Source: SIG565 sp045594065
GTDB lineage: Bacteria; Bacillota; Clostridia; Oscillospirales; Acutalibacteraceae
DNA: 31,337 nucleotides
NCBI GenBank assembly: GCA_045594065.1
Contig: JAZNXU010000053.1
Span: 1 to 31,337 of the forward strand
Reading direction: 5' to 3'
Both the position numbers and the translations under genes were made by a program. The notes below the pieces were generated by a model, which had not been told where the DNA came from, ran no database searches, and worked only from the letters and a program-made list of their open reading frames with translations. Position 1 is the first letter of the stretch. The number at the start of each line of letters is the position of its first letter. Shown here in pieces: positions 6,112 through 14,324 of this stretch.

Positions 6112-7341
6112 TTACCCCCGTTTGTTAGCCGTTTTACGGGCGCGAACAGCAAGCGCTATACCGAAAAAGAGCACCGCATATGCTAAAACGCCGGCAAGCT
6201 CTAAAATGAGCGTACTGTCGGTAAACCAGCCTGAAAGATAGCCCCTTGTGACACCTGTCGGCAAGAATACCGCCATTTTTTGCACTGCCTTTGGAAAGGC
6301 ATATATTGGGTACATACAGCCCGAAATATAGCACAGACTAATGCTTGCAAAAAAGTGCAGCAGAACTCCGCTTACAAGATTATCCGACAGCTCAAAAATC
6401 ATTATATTAAATGCCGCCAGCATTACTACGGCGGGAACAAGCCGCAATGCAAAGGAAAGCAAGGCTTCTAAGGTAAGGTGGTTTCCAATAGCCTCGGGCA
6501 TAATGTGAGCACCAACGCCCAGCGCGGCGAATATAACGCCGATGAGCGCCAGCATTGCCGCTAAATGTGATAAATATTCGCAAAGCAGCTGACCGAAATT
6601 AGAATATCCGCGCGACAGCAGCAGACTGCTGAGCGCGCAATCTCTTTTTATATGCACGATTATATAGGGAAGCCCTATAAGCATAAGCAGTAATATGGTT
6701 ATTCCGCAAATAAAGTATTCCGCTGTTGAAAGTCCGTTAGTAACACCCAATTCTTCGAGGGTGTATATTCCCGAGCGCCCGAAAATAAGCTCGACATATT
6801 CGAGGCTTAGCATATTCATATATTTGTTGGCATCTCTTCTCTGCCCATTATCAGCCATAGCATCATAAATGGCATATGAGCCCTTTTCGGAATAAATCAC
6901 CATATCGGTAACAAGCTGTGTTATTTCATTTTTGAACATAGAAACAACACCGCCCACACCCGCGGTGGTTACATACTTTATCGGGTCAACCTGGCCGCTG
7001 AGCGCCTTTTCAATAAAATTCTCGGGCAAAACAACATACGCCGAAATATCGCCCACGGCAATCGCCCTTTCGGCATCGTCCTCGGTCATTTCAATAAATT
7101 CCATAGCAAATCTTGTTTCATCAAAGGTCCGCATTGCGGTCATACCCCATTTGATGTATTCACTCTCAGTGTCGCCCGTTATTGCTATTTTAAAGCGGCT
7201 GTTTTCCTCACCGCCCGAGAAAATTCCGACTATTCCCGTAAGTATTACCGAAAGCCCCACAAAAAGGGCAAGCGTAACCGCCAGAACAAACGGAAAGAGC
7301 TTAAAAGAGCGTTTCAGCTGTAAATAAAAATACCTTTTCAT
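6112..7341 (-). CDS. ABC-2 type permease subunit (first of pair)
   Basis: 409 residues with the same layout as its neighbour: an N-terminal helix (about residues 16-40), an extracytoplasmic domain to about residue 205 (SRFKIAITGDTESEYIKWGM at its start), and about six helices ending with basic residues. The start ATG follows the ATPase stop by one nucleotide, and its own stop is four nucleotides before the next start, showing tight translational coupling. Paired ABC-2 permeases with large extracellular domains export lipids, peptides or antimicrobials in known cases. Nothing here defines the substrate. Confidence 0.88.
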   Translation of the reverse strand: MKRYFYLQLKRSFKLFPFVLAVTLALFVGLSVILTGIVGIFSGGEENSRFKIAITGDTESEYIKWGMTAMRTFDETRFAMEFIEMTEDDAERAIAVGDISAYVVLPENFIEKALSGQVDPIKYVTTAGVGGVVSMFKNEITQLVTDMVIYSEKGSYAIYDAMADNGQRRDANKYMNMLSLEYVELIFGRSGIYTLEELGVTNGLSTAEYFICGITILLLMLIGLPYIIVHIKRDCALSSLLLSRGYSNFGQLLCEYLSHLAAMLALIGVIFAALGVGAHIMPEAIGNHLTLEALLSFALRLVPAVVMLAAFNIMIFELSDNLVSGVLLHFFASISLCYISGCMYPIYAFPKAVQKMAVFLPTGVTRGYLSGWFTDSTLILELAGVLAYAVLFFGIALAVRARKTANKRG

Positions 7342-7342
7342 A

Positions 7343-8011
7343 CTACAAACTCTTTACTAAATTTTGTATATCGCCTGTATAGTTAAACGGTGTTAAAACG
7401 CCGTTTTTTATTATATACCATTCATCGCACAGCTCTAATTCGAGCATATCGTGGGTTGCGAGCAGTACTATGCCGCCGTTTTGCTTATGCTTTTGCAGAT
7501 ACTCAAAAATATTCTGCTTGCAGGCAATATCAAGCGCCGCCATAGGCTCATCGAGCAGTAATATCGGCGGATGCTTAGAAATAGCGCAACCAATGGAAAG
7601 ACGCTTTTTCATTCCGCCCGACATTTTGGAAACTGGGGTTTTCAAAAAATCATTAACCCCCAGCATACTGAGCACTCCGCCGTTAAGCTCACGCTCCAAT
7701 GACGCTTTATCGTACCATAACGACAGATTATCGCGAGCGCTCAGCTCCTCAATAAGCGGTGTGCCTTGCGGCACATAGCCCACAAGCTGTGCCCTTTGGC
7801 GCGGATATTTAAACAGGTCCTTGCCCTCATATAAAAACTCGCCCTTATCGGCAGACTGAATGCCTGCAAGAATTGAGAGCAGGGTGGATTTTCCGCAACC
7901 GTTACCGCCGAGAATACCTATGCACCTGCCTGCCTCTGCCGTAAAGCCGATGCCGCAAAGCACCTGCTTACTACCGTATTTTTTGTGTATGCCTTTAATC
8001 TCAATTTTCAT
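7343..8011 (-). CDS. ABC transporter ATP-binding protein for the ABC-2 pair
   Basis: A 222-residue nucleotide-binding subunit. Walker A is GGNGCGKST, the ABC signature is SGGMKKR, Walker B is ILLLDEP, and the switch histidine is in ATHD. The ATG at 8011 is chosen because GGAG lies 7 nt upstream. The open frame extends to 8062, but those codons fall inside the terminator hairpin of the preceding gene, so the longer form is unlikely. It is first in the operon ATPase - permease - permease. ATP hydrolysis by this subunit would power export through the two permeases. Confidence 0.95.
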   Translation of the reverse strand: MKIEIKGIHKKYGSKQVLCGIGFTAEAGRCIGILGGNGCGKSTLLSILAGIQSADKGEFLYEGKDLFKYPRQRAQLVGYVPQGTPLIEELSARDNLSLWYDKASLERELNGGVLSMLGVNDFLKTPVSKMSGGMKKRLSIGCAISKHPPILLLDEPMAALDIACKQNIFEYLQKHKQNGGIVLLATHDMLELELCDEWYIIKNGVLTPFNYTGDIQNLVKSL

Positions 8012-8031
8012 AATAAGCTCCGATAGGAAAC

Positions 8032-8064
8032 ATTTGGCGCTGATTACAAGAATCAGCGCCAAAT
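8032..8064 (-). terminator. Terminator after the zinc-ribbon gene
   Basis: A perfect 14-bp stem (8032-8045 with 8051-8064) with a 5-nt loop lies between the zinc-ribbon gene and the ABC operon. On the minus strand only a short T-stretch follows, so termination may be partial. Confidence 0.75.
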
Positions 8065-8080
8065 TTATTTGCTGTTGATA

Positions 8081-9925
8081 TTAATAGCTGTAGCTATCGC
8101 CGTAGCCGTAATCATAACTATAGTCATAGTCATAATCGTCGTCATAGCCGTAGCCATAATCATAAGACGGGTTCATTGCGCCGTCTATTACATCAATAAG
8201 CGCTTCGGGAATGCTGGTCTTTTTCAAAGCCTCTATAAGCTTATCTAAATCTACCGACTCTAACCATTCATCGGCATTTTCACTCGAAATAATCTTATCG
8301 TCCGCAGGCTTGCTTACAGCGGTAGCTTTCTTTTCCTTAGCGGTCATGCTAATTCCGAATAATACATCGCCCTTAGCAAGCAGATTTATATCTACAGCAG
8401 ATGTGTTTTTATCACTTGCGAAGCTAAGTTCGAGCGAGGGCTCTGCAAGAGCCGAAAGAATTGCGGTGCCTGAAGCATCAAGTCCCATCTCTTCGAGTAA
8501 TTCTTTCGAGGGTGTTAAGCGAATGCTGCCGTTTAGGTAGCCATCCTCAGCTTTCTTAGTGTCAAAGTCCTTAAGAGTAATTTTACCTATGTCAATATCC
8601 TCTGCTTCGAAAGTAAATTCACCGTTTACAATATCGCTCTTATCGGTACCGCCGCCTTCAAGCTTTACAGAATTTGCAATGTCAACTTCGGTAGCAAAAT
8701 TCTTACCCTTGCGAACAGTGATGTAAGAGAATATTTCTTCATCGCCAACCTCAAGCTTGCGTCCAACAATCTCGTGCTTAGAGTTAACATAGTCGGTTAA
8801 GGTTAAAATGGTTTCGTTATCAAAATCTGCTTCATCAATAATGTCAAGAGCATCATCAATAGCATAATCAAATTCATCGTAGATTTCATCAGCATCGTCA
8901 ATAAGGTCTTCATCCTCGAGGTATTTTGCTACATCGTTGATGATTTTCTCAACCTGCTTATCCTCTTTAAGCTCCTCAAGTATTGCCTCAGATACCTTCA
9001 TAACCGCCCTATAGTCAAGCTCAAACTCTAAAACGGTCAACTTCTGCTTAACATCGTCAATCTCAACCGTTTCGGTATCCTTAGAAACATCATCTAAATT
9101 ATCAATAGCTATCTTAAGATATTTATCAAGCAGCTTATCAAGCTCCTTTTCGGAGGGAAGCACTTTCTGCAATTCGGGGTCGGCTAAAATATTGGCTGCC
9201 TCGTCGGTGGTGTAGTCCACATCCTCAGCGCCTAATTTCATATACTTATCGCTAAGGTTAAGTATACCTACTAAAACCTCCTGCTTATCAATATCAGCAA
9301 TAGTATCTAAATTAAACAGTTGCTGATTGTCAACCGAAAGAATAGCACCGAGCTGACCAACATTGTCTTTAACATTAATATTCATATCAAAAACAATGTT
9401 CTTTAAGAAGTCAAGCTTAACCTCTTCACCTGCTCCAAGAGCGGTTTCAGCAAGCTCAATTACATCGTCGCTTACATTAAATTTTACCTGCATTTCTGCA
9501 GCACCGTCGGTATCGGTGTTCTGCATAACCGTACCGTAATATTCGGTAATTTCATCGGTATAGCTATCAAAAGCCTTTTTCTCAACATATTTAAAGTAAT
9601 CCTCATCAGAGCCAAAGGTCTTAATAAAGAAGCCGCTGATATTTGAGAAATTTAATATTACAAGTACTGCACAAGCCACAACGGCTACCGCTGCAATAAT
9701 AACGGCAAGCAGATTTTTAGGCTTTTTAACAGGCTCGTCAAACTCAACCTCGGTAAACTGATAGTCCTGTTCGCTCACTTCGGACTGAGCCTCTGCTTCA
9801 GCTACGGCTTCGTTTATAGATTCTTGTGCAACCTCCTCGGTAGCAGGCGCCTCTATCGGCTCGCCGCATTCACTGCAGAATAAAGCGTCATCGGGAAGTT
9901 TGCTGCCGCATTTTTTACATAACAT
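8081..9925 (-). CDS. Zinc-ribbon membrane-anchored protein with Asp/Tyr-rich C-terminal tail
   Basis: The start at 9925 gives the usual zinc-ribbon opening MLCKKCGSKLPDDALFCSEC; the open frame continues to a TTG at 9943 without a ribosome site, while GAGG lies close before 9925. The protein (614 residues) has two CxxC pairs in the first 22 residues, an acidic segment, and one transmembrane helix (about residues 75-97). A long, mostly acidic extracellular domain follows, with no family I recognise. The tail from about residue 585 is almost only Tyr, Asp, Gly and Ser (for example YDDDYDYDYSYDYGYG). N-terminal zinc ribbon plus one helix plus a large outer domain is a frequent layout in Clostridia surface proteins. 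The function is unknown. Confidence 0.85.
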   Translation of the reverse strand: MLCKKCGSKLPDDALFCSECGEPIEAPATEEVAQESINEAVAEAEAQSEVSEQDYQFTEVEFDEPVKKPKNLLAVIIAAVAVVACAVLVILNFSNISGFFIKTFGSDEDYFKYVEKKAFDSYTDEITEYYGTVMQNTDTDGAAEMQVKFNVSDDVIELAETALGAGEEVKLDFLKNIVFDMNINVKDNVGQLGAILSVDNQQLFNLDTIADIDKQEVLVGILNLSDKYMKLGAEDVDYTTDEAANILADPELQKVLPSEKELDKLLDKYLKIAIDNLDDVSKDTETVEIDDVKQKLTVLEFELDYRAVMKVSEAILEELKEDKQVEKIINDVAKYLEDEDLIDDADEIYDEFDYAIDDALDIIDEADFDNETILTLTDYVNSKHEIVGRKLEVGDEEIFSYITVRKGKNFATEVDIANSVKLEGGGTDKSDIVNGEFTFEAEDIDIGKITLKDFDTKKAEDGYLNGSIRLTPSKELLEEMGLDASGTAILSALAEPSLELSFASDKNTSAVDINLLAKGDVLFGISMTAKEKKATAVSKPADDKIISSENADEWLESVDLDKLIEALKKTSIPEALIDVIDGAMNPSYDYGYGYDDDYDYDYSYDYGYGDSYSY

Positions 9926-10128
9926 TTCCTCACACCATAGCAATGAAAAGCATCGCTATTTTTTCCTTTCTTATTTTAGCCAAGGCATTCAAATCCAAAT
10001 CGGCTTTTCAGGCACGGATTTTACGCTGTGGCTTTGCTTTAATTTTATCAAAAAAGCGGTGAAAAGTCAATAATTCGGTACACTGCAAAGTTTACAAATT
10101 TTTGCTTTTTAATTTAACAATTCGTACA

Positions 10129-10157
10129 TTGAATTTATGTTCGGGATATAATATAAT
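10129..10157 (+). promoter_or_regulatory. Promoter of the LOG-family gene
   Basis: TTGAAT (10129-10134) and TATAAT (10152-10157) with a 17-nt spacer. The rest of the 264-nt interval between the divergent genes (9926-10128) shows no recognisable element. Confidence 0.8.
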
Positions 10158-10189
10158 ATTGATGAAATATATTTTAAGGAGAATTTTTT

Positions 10190-10771
10190 ATGAGAATATG
10201 CGTTTACGGTGCGGCTTCACCTACGATTGACCCGCATTTTATTGAAACGGTTGAAAAAATGGGCAAAATTATGGCTGACCGCGGGCATTCGCTCGTCTTC
10301 GGCGGCGGCGCTAACGGACTTATGGGCGCAGCGGCGAGAGGTGTGACTTTAGGCGGCGGTTATATTTTAGGCGTTATACCCAAGTTTTTCAAGGACGAAG
10401 TTGTTGAGGCTATTTACAGCAAGTGTGATAAGCTAATTTACACCGAAACTATGCGCGAGCGCAAACAGATTATGGAGGACAATGCCGATGCATTTATAGT
10501 AGTGCCGGGTGGAATTGGTACCTTTGAGGAGTTTTTTGAAATTTTAACCCTAAAGCAGCTCTGCCGCCACGATAAGCCTATTGCGGTTTATAATATAAAC
10601 GGCTATTATAACGAGCTAGAAGAAATGATGAAAGCATCGATAAACAAGAATTTTATTAAGGATAACTGCTCCGCTCTTTATAGGATAACCGAAGACTTAA
10701 GCGAGCTTTTCGATTATATTGAAAACGATAAGCTAAATATTAAGAGCGTTAAAGAATTAAAAGACGGTTAA
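10190..10771 (+). CDS. LOG-family nucleotide phosphoribohydrolase (TIGR00730 type)
   Basis: 193 residues with the hallmarks of the LOG/YvdD family: the Rossmann glycine cluster GGGANGLMGAAARG, the motif MRERKQIM, and PGGIGTFEEFFE, carrying the catalytic Arg and Glu. Characterised members remove ribose 5'-phosphate from nucleoside monophosphates (cytokinin riboside 5'-monophosphate or AMP), releasing the base. The start has AAGGAG about 8 nt upstream. The gene is a single unit between a clear promoter and a terminator shared with a convergent XRE regulator. The physiological substrate in Clostridia is not known. A SLOG-like gene of the same fold superfamily follows at 11122. Confidence 0.94.
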   Translation: MRICVYGAASPTIDPHFIETVEKMGKIMADRGHSLVFGGGANGLMGAAARGVTLGGGYILGVIPKFFKDEVVEAIYSKCDKLIYTETMRERKQIMEDNADAFIVVPGGIGTFEEFFEILTLKQLCRHDKPIAVYNINGYYNELEEMMKASINKNFIKDNCSALYRITEDLSELFDYIENDKLNIKSVKELKDG

Positions 10772-10792
10772 AAAATTTGTAATGAATAATAC

Positions 10793-10826
10793 AACAGACT
10801 TGAAGAAAATTCTTCAAGTCTGTTTT
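10793..10826 (+). terminator. Terminator between convergent LOG and XRE genes
   Basis: ACAGACTTGAAG (10794-10805) pairs with CTTCAAGTCTGT (10812-10823), followed by a T-rich stretch. It sits directly between the two convergent stop codons. The A-rich left flank may allow termination in both directions. Confidence 0.9.
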
Positions 10827-10829
10827 CAT

Positions 10830-11027
10830 TTATTTTATATATTCAGCAATATCTTCTAATTTACACTGTAACACTTCGCACAGCTTATCAAGTGTTTTGG
10901 TTTCAACATTCTCATTAGCCCTCAATCTGCGGACTGTTTTACTGTCAATTCCACACTTTTCTCTTAAAACATAGGTAGAAATATTTTTATCCATCATGGT
11001 CTTCCAAAGACGGTCAAAAACTATCAT
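10830..11027 (-). CDS. Small XRE-family (Cro/CI-type) transcriptional regulator
   Basis: The start at 11027 has a strong AAGGAGG ribosome site; an in-frame TTG six codons upstream has none. The 65-residue protein is a single HTH domain, with VLREKCGIDSKTVRRLRANE as helix-turn-helix and LDKLCEVLQCKLEDIAEYI as the closing helices. Such short XRE proteins are usually autoregulators, often in accessory modules. It diverges from the SLOG-like gene at 11122. The 94-nt gap holds a perfect promoter and a 15-nt palindrome, so this regulator probably controls both genes. That control is inferred from layout. Confidence 0.88.
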   Translation of the reverse strand: MIVFDRLWKTMMDKNISTYVLREKCGIDSKTVRRLRANENVETKTLDKLCEVLQCKLEDIAEYIK

Positions 11028-11038
11028 ATAACCCCTCC

Positions 11039-11067
11039 TTGACAATATTTATTATGGGGGTTATAAT
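11039..11067 (+). promoter_or_regulatory. Perfect consensus promoter of the SLOG-like gene
   Basis: TTGACA (11039-11044) and TATAAT (11062-11067) with a 17-nt spacer. The -35 box overlaps the 5' leader of the divergent regulator gene. Confidence 0.88.
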
Positions 11068-11079
11068 CATAAATATTAA

Positions 11080-11094
11080 GGGGATATAATCCCC
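11080..11094. promoter_or_regulatory. Operator-like palindrome GGGGATATAATCCCC
   Basis: The arms GGGGAT and ATCCCC flank ATA. A related half-site, GGGGTTATAATC (11057-11068), overlaps the -10 box, so the motif GGGG(A/T)TATAATC occurs twice about 24 bp apart. This is the arrangement expected for an operator of the adjacent XRE repressor; binding is inferred. Confidence 0.6.
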
Positions 11095-11121
11095 ATACGC
11101 TAAATTTAGGAGGATTATATC

Positions 11122-11538
11122 TTGCGCATTTGTACATTTTTCGGGCACAAAAATTCTCCCGAAAGCATATATGACCGACTTAAAATCTCCTTGACCGATT
11201 TAATAGAAAACAAAGGTGTTAAAAATTTTTTGGTTGGTAATAACGGTATCTTTAATGCATTAGTTTATAAGGCTCTTAAAGAGTTATCTGAAAAATATGA
11301 AATTGAATTTAATGTGGTTTTAGCATATTTGCCAAAAAATAAATATATTCCCGAAAACAGCATTCTCCCAGACGGATTTGAAAAGTTCCCACCCAAATTT
11401 GCTGTAGACAGGCGAAATGAATATATGCTTAAAAAATCTGAATTCGTCATATGCTATGTAACCCATTATACCGGTGGTGCAGGAATGTTTGTTGAAAAGG
11501 CAAAAAAGAAAAACAAAACCGTTATAAACATAGCATAG
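11122..11538 (+). CDS. SLOG-like (DprA/LOG-fold) small protein of unknown function
   Basis: 138 residues starting at TTG with AGGAGG 8 nt upstream. The protein begins RICTFFGHKNSP, a pattern of small SLOG-superfamily proteins (Rossmann-like nucleotide-binding fold). It has a second strand FLVGNNGIFN, and near the C-terminus VICYVTHYTGGAGMFVEKA followed by KTVINIA, matching the last strands of the fold. SLOG domains bind nucleotides or NAD-derived ligands and appear in several defence and signalling systems, but no function can be assigned here. It is transcribed divergently from an XRE regulator and ends at its own terminator. It is AT-rich and lysine-rich relative to neighbouring genes, consistent with an accessory gene. 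Confidence 0.78.
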   Translation: MRICTFFGHKNSPESIYDRLKISLTDLIENKGVKNFLVGNNGIFNALVYKALKELSEKYEIEFNVVLAYLPKNKYIPENSILPDGFEKFPPKFAVDRRNEYMLKKSEFVICYVTHYTGGAGMFVEKAKKKNKTVINIA

Positions 11539-11549
11539 TATTCATAATT

Positions 11550-11579
11550 AAAGGGCTCGGAATTCCGAGCCCTTTTTAT
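11550..11579 (+). terminator. Terminator of the SLOG-like gene
   Basis: The perfect stem AAAGGGCTCGG (11550-11560) with CCGAGCCCTTT (11565-11575) closes on AATT and runs into T residues. The symmetric A and T flanks let it serve the convergent P-type ATPase gene too. Confidence 0.93.
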
Positions 11580-11628
11580 TCTATATATTTTGTGCCGAAG
11601 CACACCTTCCCTTCGACACTTAGCCCTA

Positions 11629-14247
11629 TTAATGATGCTTTTTTATAAGTCCGATAGCTTTTGAAACTTCCATTACTACAAGAGGTACGAAAATAAGACC
11701 CACGGCAATTAAATACTGCTGCCAAGAGAGCATTACAAGCCCGAACGCTTTGCCTACAGGTGTGAAGAGTACAAGTGCTACAAGTAAGGCAGACGCGAGA
11801 GCTGCAAGGTTTAATTTTTTGTTAGTAAACACGCCTATTTTAAATAGCGAATGCTCACTTCGCATATTGTATGCCTGAACAATCTGAGAAAGTGACAATA
11901 CCATAAATGCCATTGTTTGACCTTGAGAAATCAGTTCGTTGTTGCCCCGCCAGCCGATAAAGAATGCCACAAGAGTAAGAGCGGCAAACATAACGCCCTG
12001 TAGCACTATGCGCACGCCAAAGCCGTGGGCAAAAACACCCTCGTTTTTCGGTTTCGGCTTTTTATCCATAACATCAGATTCTACCGCCTCCATACCGAGG
12101 GCGATTGCGGGCAGCGAATCGGTTACAAGGTTAATCCATAGTAGCTGCATTGAAAGCAACGGCGACTGATGCCACAGCAGCATTGCCGCAAACACGGTAA
12201 TAACCTCGCCTATGTTTGTACCAAGTAAGAAGCCCACAACCTTTTTAATATTGGCATAAATTCCGCGACCCTCCCTAACGGCATCAACAATCGTTGCAAA
12301 GTTATCATCGGTAAGGGTCATATCCGCCGCGCCCTTAGCAACATCGGTGCCTGTAATGCCCATTGCACAGCCGATGTCGGCAGCCTTTAGGGCGGGTGCA
12401 TCGTTAACACCGTCACCCGTCATCGACACAACCTGACCTTTTCTCTGCCAAGCCTTAACAATGCGTATCTTATTTTCGGGCGAAACACGGGCGTAAACCG
12501 AAATGTTCTCTAAAATGGCATCGAACTCGCTATCGCTCATAGCATCAAGCTCGGCACCCGTAATAGCGCGGTCGCCGTCCTTTAGTATTCCAAGTTCTCT
12601 TGCTATTGCCGAGGCGGTAACAACATGGTCACCCGTAATCATAACCGGCTTTATACCCGCTCTGCGGCAAAGTGCAACGGCGTCCTTTGCCTCGGGTCTT
12701 GGCGGGTCAATCATACCCACAAGTCCCATAAAGGTAAGCCCGTTTTCTAGCTCATTCGAGGTCGGATTTTCAGGAACGGTATCAATTTCCTTATAGCCTA
12801 TAGCGAGAACTCTGAGCGCATCCTCACTCATAGCATTTGTCATATCACGGGCGGCATCGATATTACCTGCCACACAGCGCGATGCCATAACATCGAACGC
12901 ACCTTTAACAATAACTATCTTTTTGCCATCAATCTCGTTGACTGTAGACATTAACTTTCGGTCGGAATCGAACGGAATTTCGGCAAGGCGCGGGTATTTA
13001 CCGTTAAGCTCATCCTTAGGCATACCGTTTTTATATGCCGCTAAAACAATGGCGGTTTCGGTGGGATCCCCTATGTGCTGCTCGGAATCCTCGTGAATTA
13101 TAACCGAGCCGTCAGAGCACAGCGTGCCATACATTAAAAGCTTTTTAATCTCATCAGAATTATCCTCCCCGATAAGCTCGTAAGCCTCAGCGCCGTCGAT
13201 ATAAGCCTTAGTTAAGGTCATTCTGTTTTGGGTGAGTGTACCTGTTTTATCCGAGCAGATAATGGAAGCGCCGCCCAGCGTTTCAACCGCAGGGAGCTTT
13301 CTAATAAGCGCATTTTTCTTAACCATTCGCTGAACGCCGATTGACAGCACTATTGTAACAATTGCGGGCAGACCCTCAGGGATTGCCGAAACAGCAAGCG
13401 ACACCGAGGTCATAAAAATATGAATAGGGTCAAGGTTATTAAGAAGCCCCACCACAAATATAATACCACAGGCGGCAAGCGCTACAATACCTAGGTATTT
13501 ACCCAGCTGTGCGAGCTTTTGCTGCAGCGGAGTTTGGGTTTCGTTTTCGTTATCGAGCAGATTCGCTATTTTACCCATTTCGGTGTTCATTCCCGTAGCG
13601 GTAACAACCGCAAGGGCGGTGCCGTAGGTAATACTGCAGCCCGAGAAAACCATATTGGTGCGGTCACCAATAGCGGCATCGTCAGCAACGGTAGCCTCGG
13701 CGTCCTTTTCGCTCGGTACCGACTCGCCCGTGAGCGCTGACTCTTCGGATTTTAAGCTTACGCTGTGAATAAGTCTGGCATCGGCAGGAACGAAATCTCC
13801 CGCCTCTAAGCGGATAATATCACCGGGGACTAAATCGGCGGCATCGATAACCGCTTCCTTGCCGTCACGGATAACGCGAGCATGTGGTGCCGACATATTT
13901 TTAAGCGCATCAAGCGCCTTTTCTGCCTTGCCCTCTTGATAAACGCCCATAATGGCGTTAAGAATTACAATCAGCACAATAAGCGCGGGCTCGAACAGCT
14001 CGCCCCAATTTTTCTCAATGCAGATAACCGCAAACGAAACAATTGCGGCAGCTATGAGAATAATAATCATAACATCCTTAAATTGGTCGAAAAATCGCTG
14101 TGCAGTAGTTTTTTTCTTTTTTTCGCGTAGCTTATTAGCCCCGTATTTTTCGAGCCTGCTTTTGGCCTCAGTACCGGATAGTCCGTTTTCGGGGGTAACC
14201 GAAAGGCTTGCTAAAACCTCAGCTCTGTTTTCACTGTGTAATGCCAA
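11629..14247 (-). CDS. Calcium-translocating P-type ATPase (P2A)
   Basis: 872 residues, a normal length for bacterial SERCA/PMCA-like pumps. An N-terminal cation-ATPase domain (LSVTPENGLSGTEAKSRLEK) comes first. The actuator motif LTGES is near residue 175, and PEGLP in helix M4 (near 289) is the calcium-site motif. The phosphorylated aspartate is in DKTGTLT (near 333), and the hinge TGDGVNDAPALKAADIGCAM near 612; six C-terminal helices follow. The start is TTG at 14247 with AGGAGG 7 nt upstream. It should export Ca2+ (possibly Mn2+) at the cost of ATP. The promoter and a palindrome overlapping its -10 lie at 14270-14320. Confidence 0.95.
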   Translation of the reverse strand: MALHSENRAEVLASLSVTPENGLSGTEAKSRLEKYGANKLREKKKKTTAQRFFDQFKDVMIIILIAAAIVSFAVICIEKNWGELFEPALIVLIVILNAIMGVYQEGKAEKALDALKNMSAPHARVIRDGKEAVIDAADLVPGDIIRLEAGDFVPADARLIHSVSLKSEESALTGESVPSEKDAEATVADDAAIGDRTNMVFSGCSITYGTALAVVTATGMNTEMGKIANLLDNENETQTPLQQKLAQLGKYLGIVALAACGIIFVVGLLNNLDPIHIFMTSVSLAVSAIPEGLPAIVTIVLSIGVQRMVKKNALIRKLPAVETLGGASIICSDKTGTLTQNRMTLTKAYIDGAEAYELIGEDNSDEIKKLLMYGTLCSDGSVIIHEDSEQHIGDPTETAIVLAAYKNGMPKDELNGKYPRLAEIPFDSDRKLMSTVNEIDGKKIVIVKGAFDVMASRCVAGNIDAARDMTNAMSEDALRVLAIGYKEIDTVPENPTSNELENGLTFMGLVGMIDPPRPEAKDAVALCRRAGIKPVMITGDHVVTASAIARELGILKDGDRAITGAELDAMSDSEFDAILENISVYARVSPENKIRIVKAWQRKGQVVSMTGDGVNDAPALKAADIGCAMGITGTDVAKGAADMTLTDDNFATIVDAVREGRGIYANIKKVVGFLLGTNIGEVITVFAAMLLWHQSPLLSMQLLWINLVTDSLPAIALGMEAVESDVMDKKPKPKNEGVFAHGFGVRIVLQGVMFAALTLVAFFIGWRGNNELISQGQTMAFMVLSLSQIVQAYNMRSEHSLFKIGVFTNKKLNLAALASALLVALVLFTPVGKAFGLVMLSWQQYLIAVGLIFVPLVVMEVSKAIGLIKKHH

Positions 14248-14269
14248 TTTACATCCTCCTAAAATGTAT

Positions 14270-14302
14270 ACAGGTAAAAATAACTGCTTTAATTTTACCT
14301 GT
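14270..14302. promoter_or_regulatory. Palindrome overlapping the P-type ATPase promoter
   Basis: ACAGGTAAAA (14270-14279) and TTTTACCTGT (14293-14302) are perfect 10-nt complements with a 13-nt centre. The right arm overlaps the -10 box and the centre covers the predicted start site, so it could be an operator. It could also be a weak terminator for the upstream hydrolase gene. Confidence 0.55.
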
Positions 14303-14320
14303 TATTTATTGTAAATTCAA
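14292..14320 (-). promoter_or_regulatory. Putative promoter of the P-type ATPase gene
   Basis: On the minus strand TTGAAT (14320-14315) and TAAAAT (14297-14292) are separated by 17 nt, just downstream of the hydrolase stop codon. Confidence 0.6.
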
Positions 14321-14324
14321 CACA

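Noticed and set aside
8012..8062. N-terminal extension of the ABC ATPase
   Set aside because: It lies within the terminator hairpin of the preceding gene and has no ribosome site; the ATG at 8011 does.
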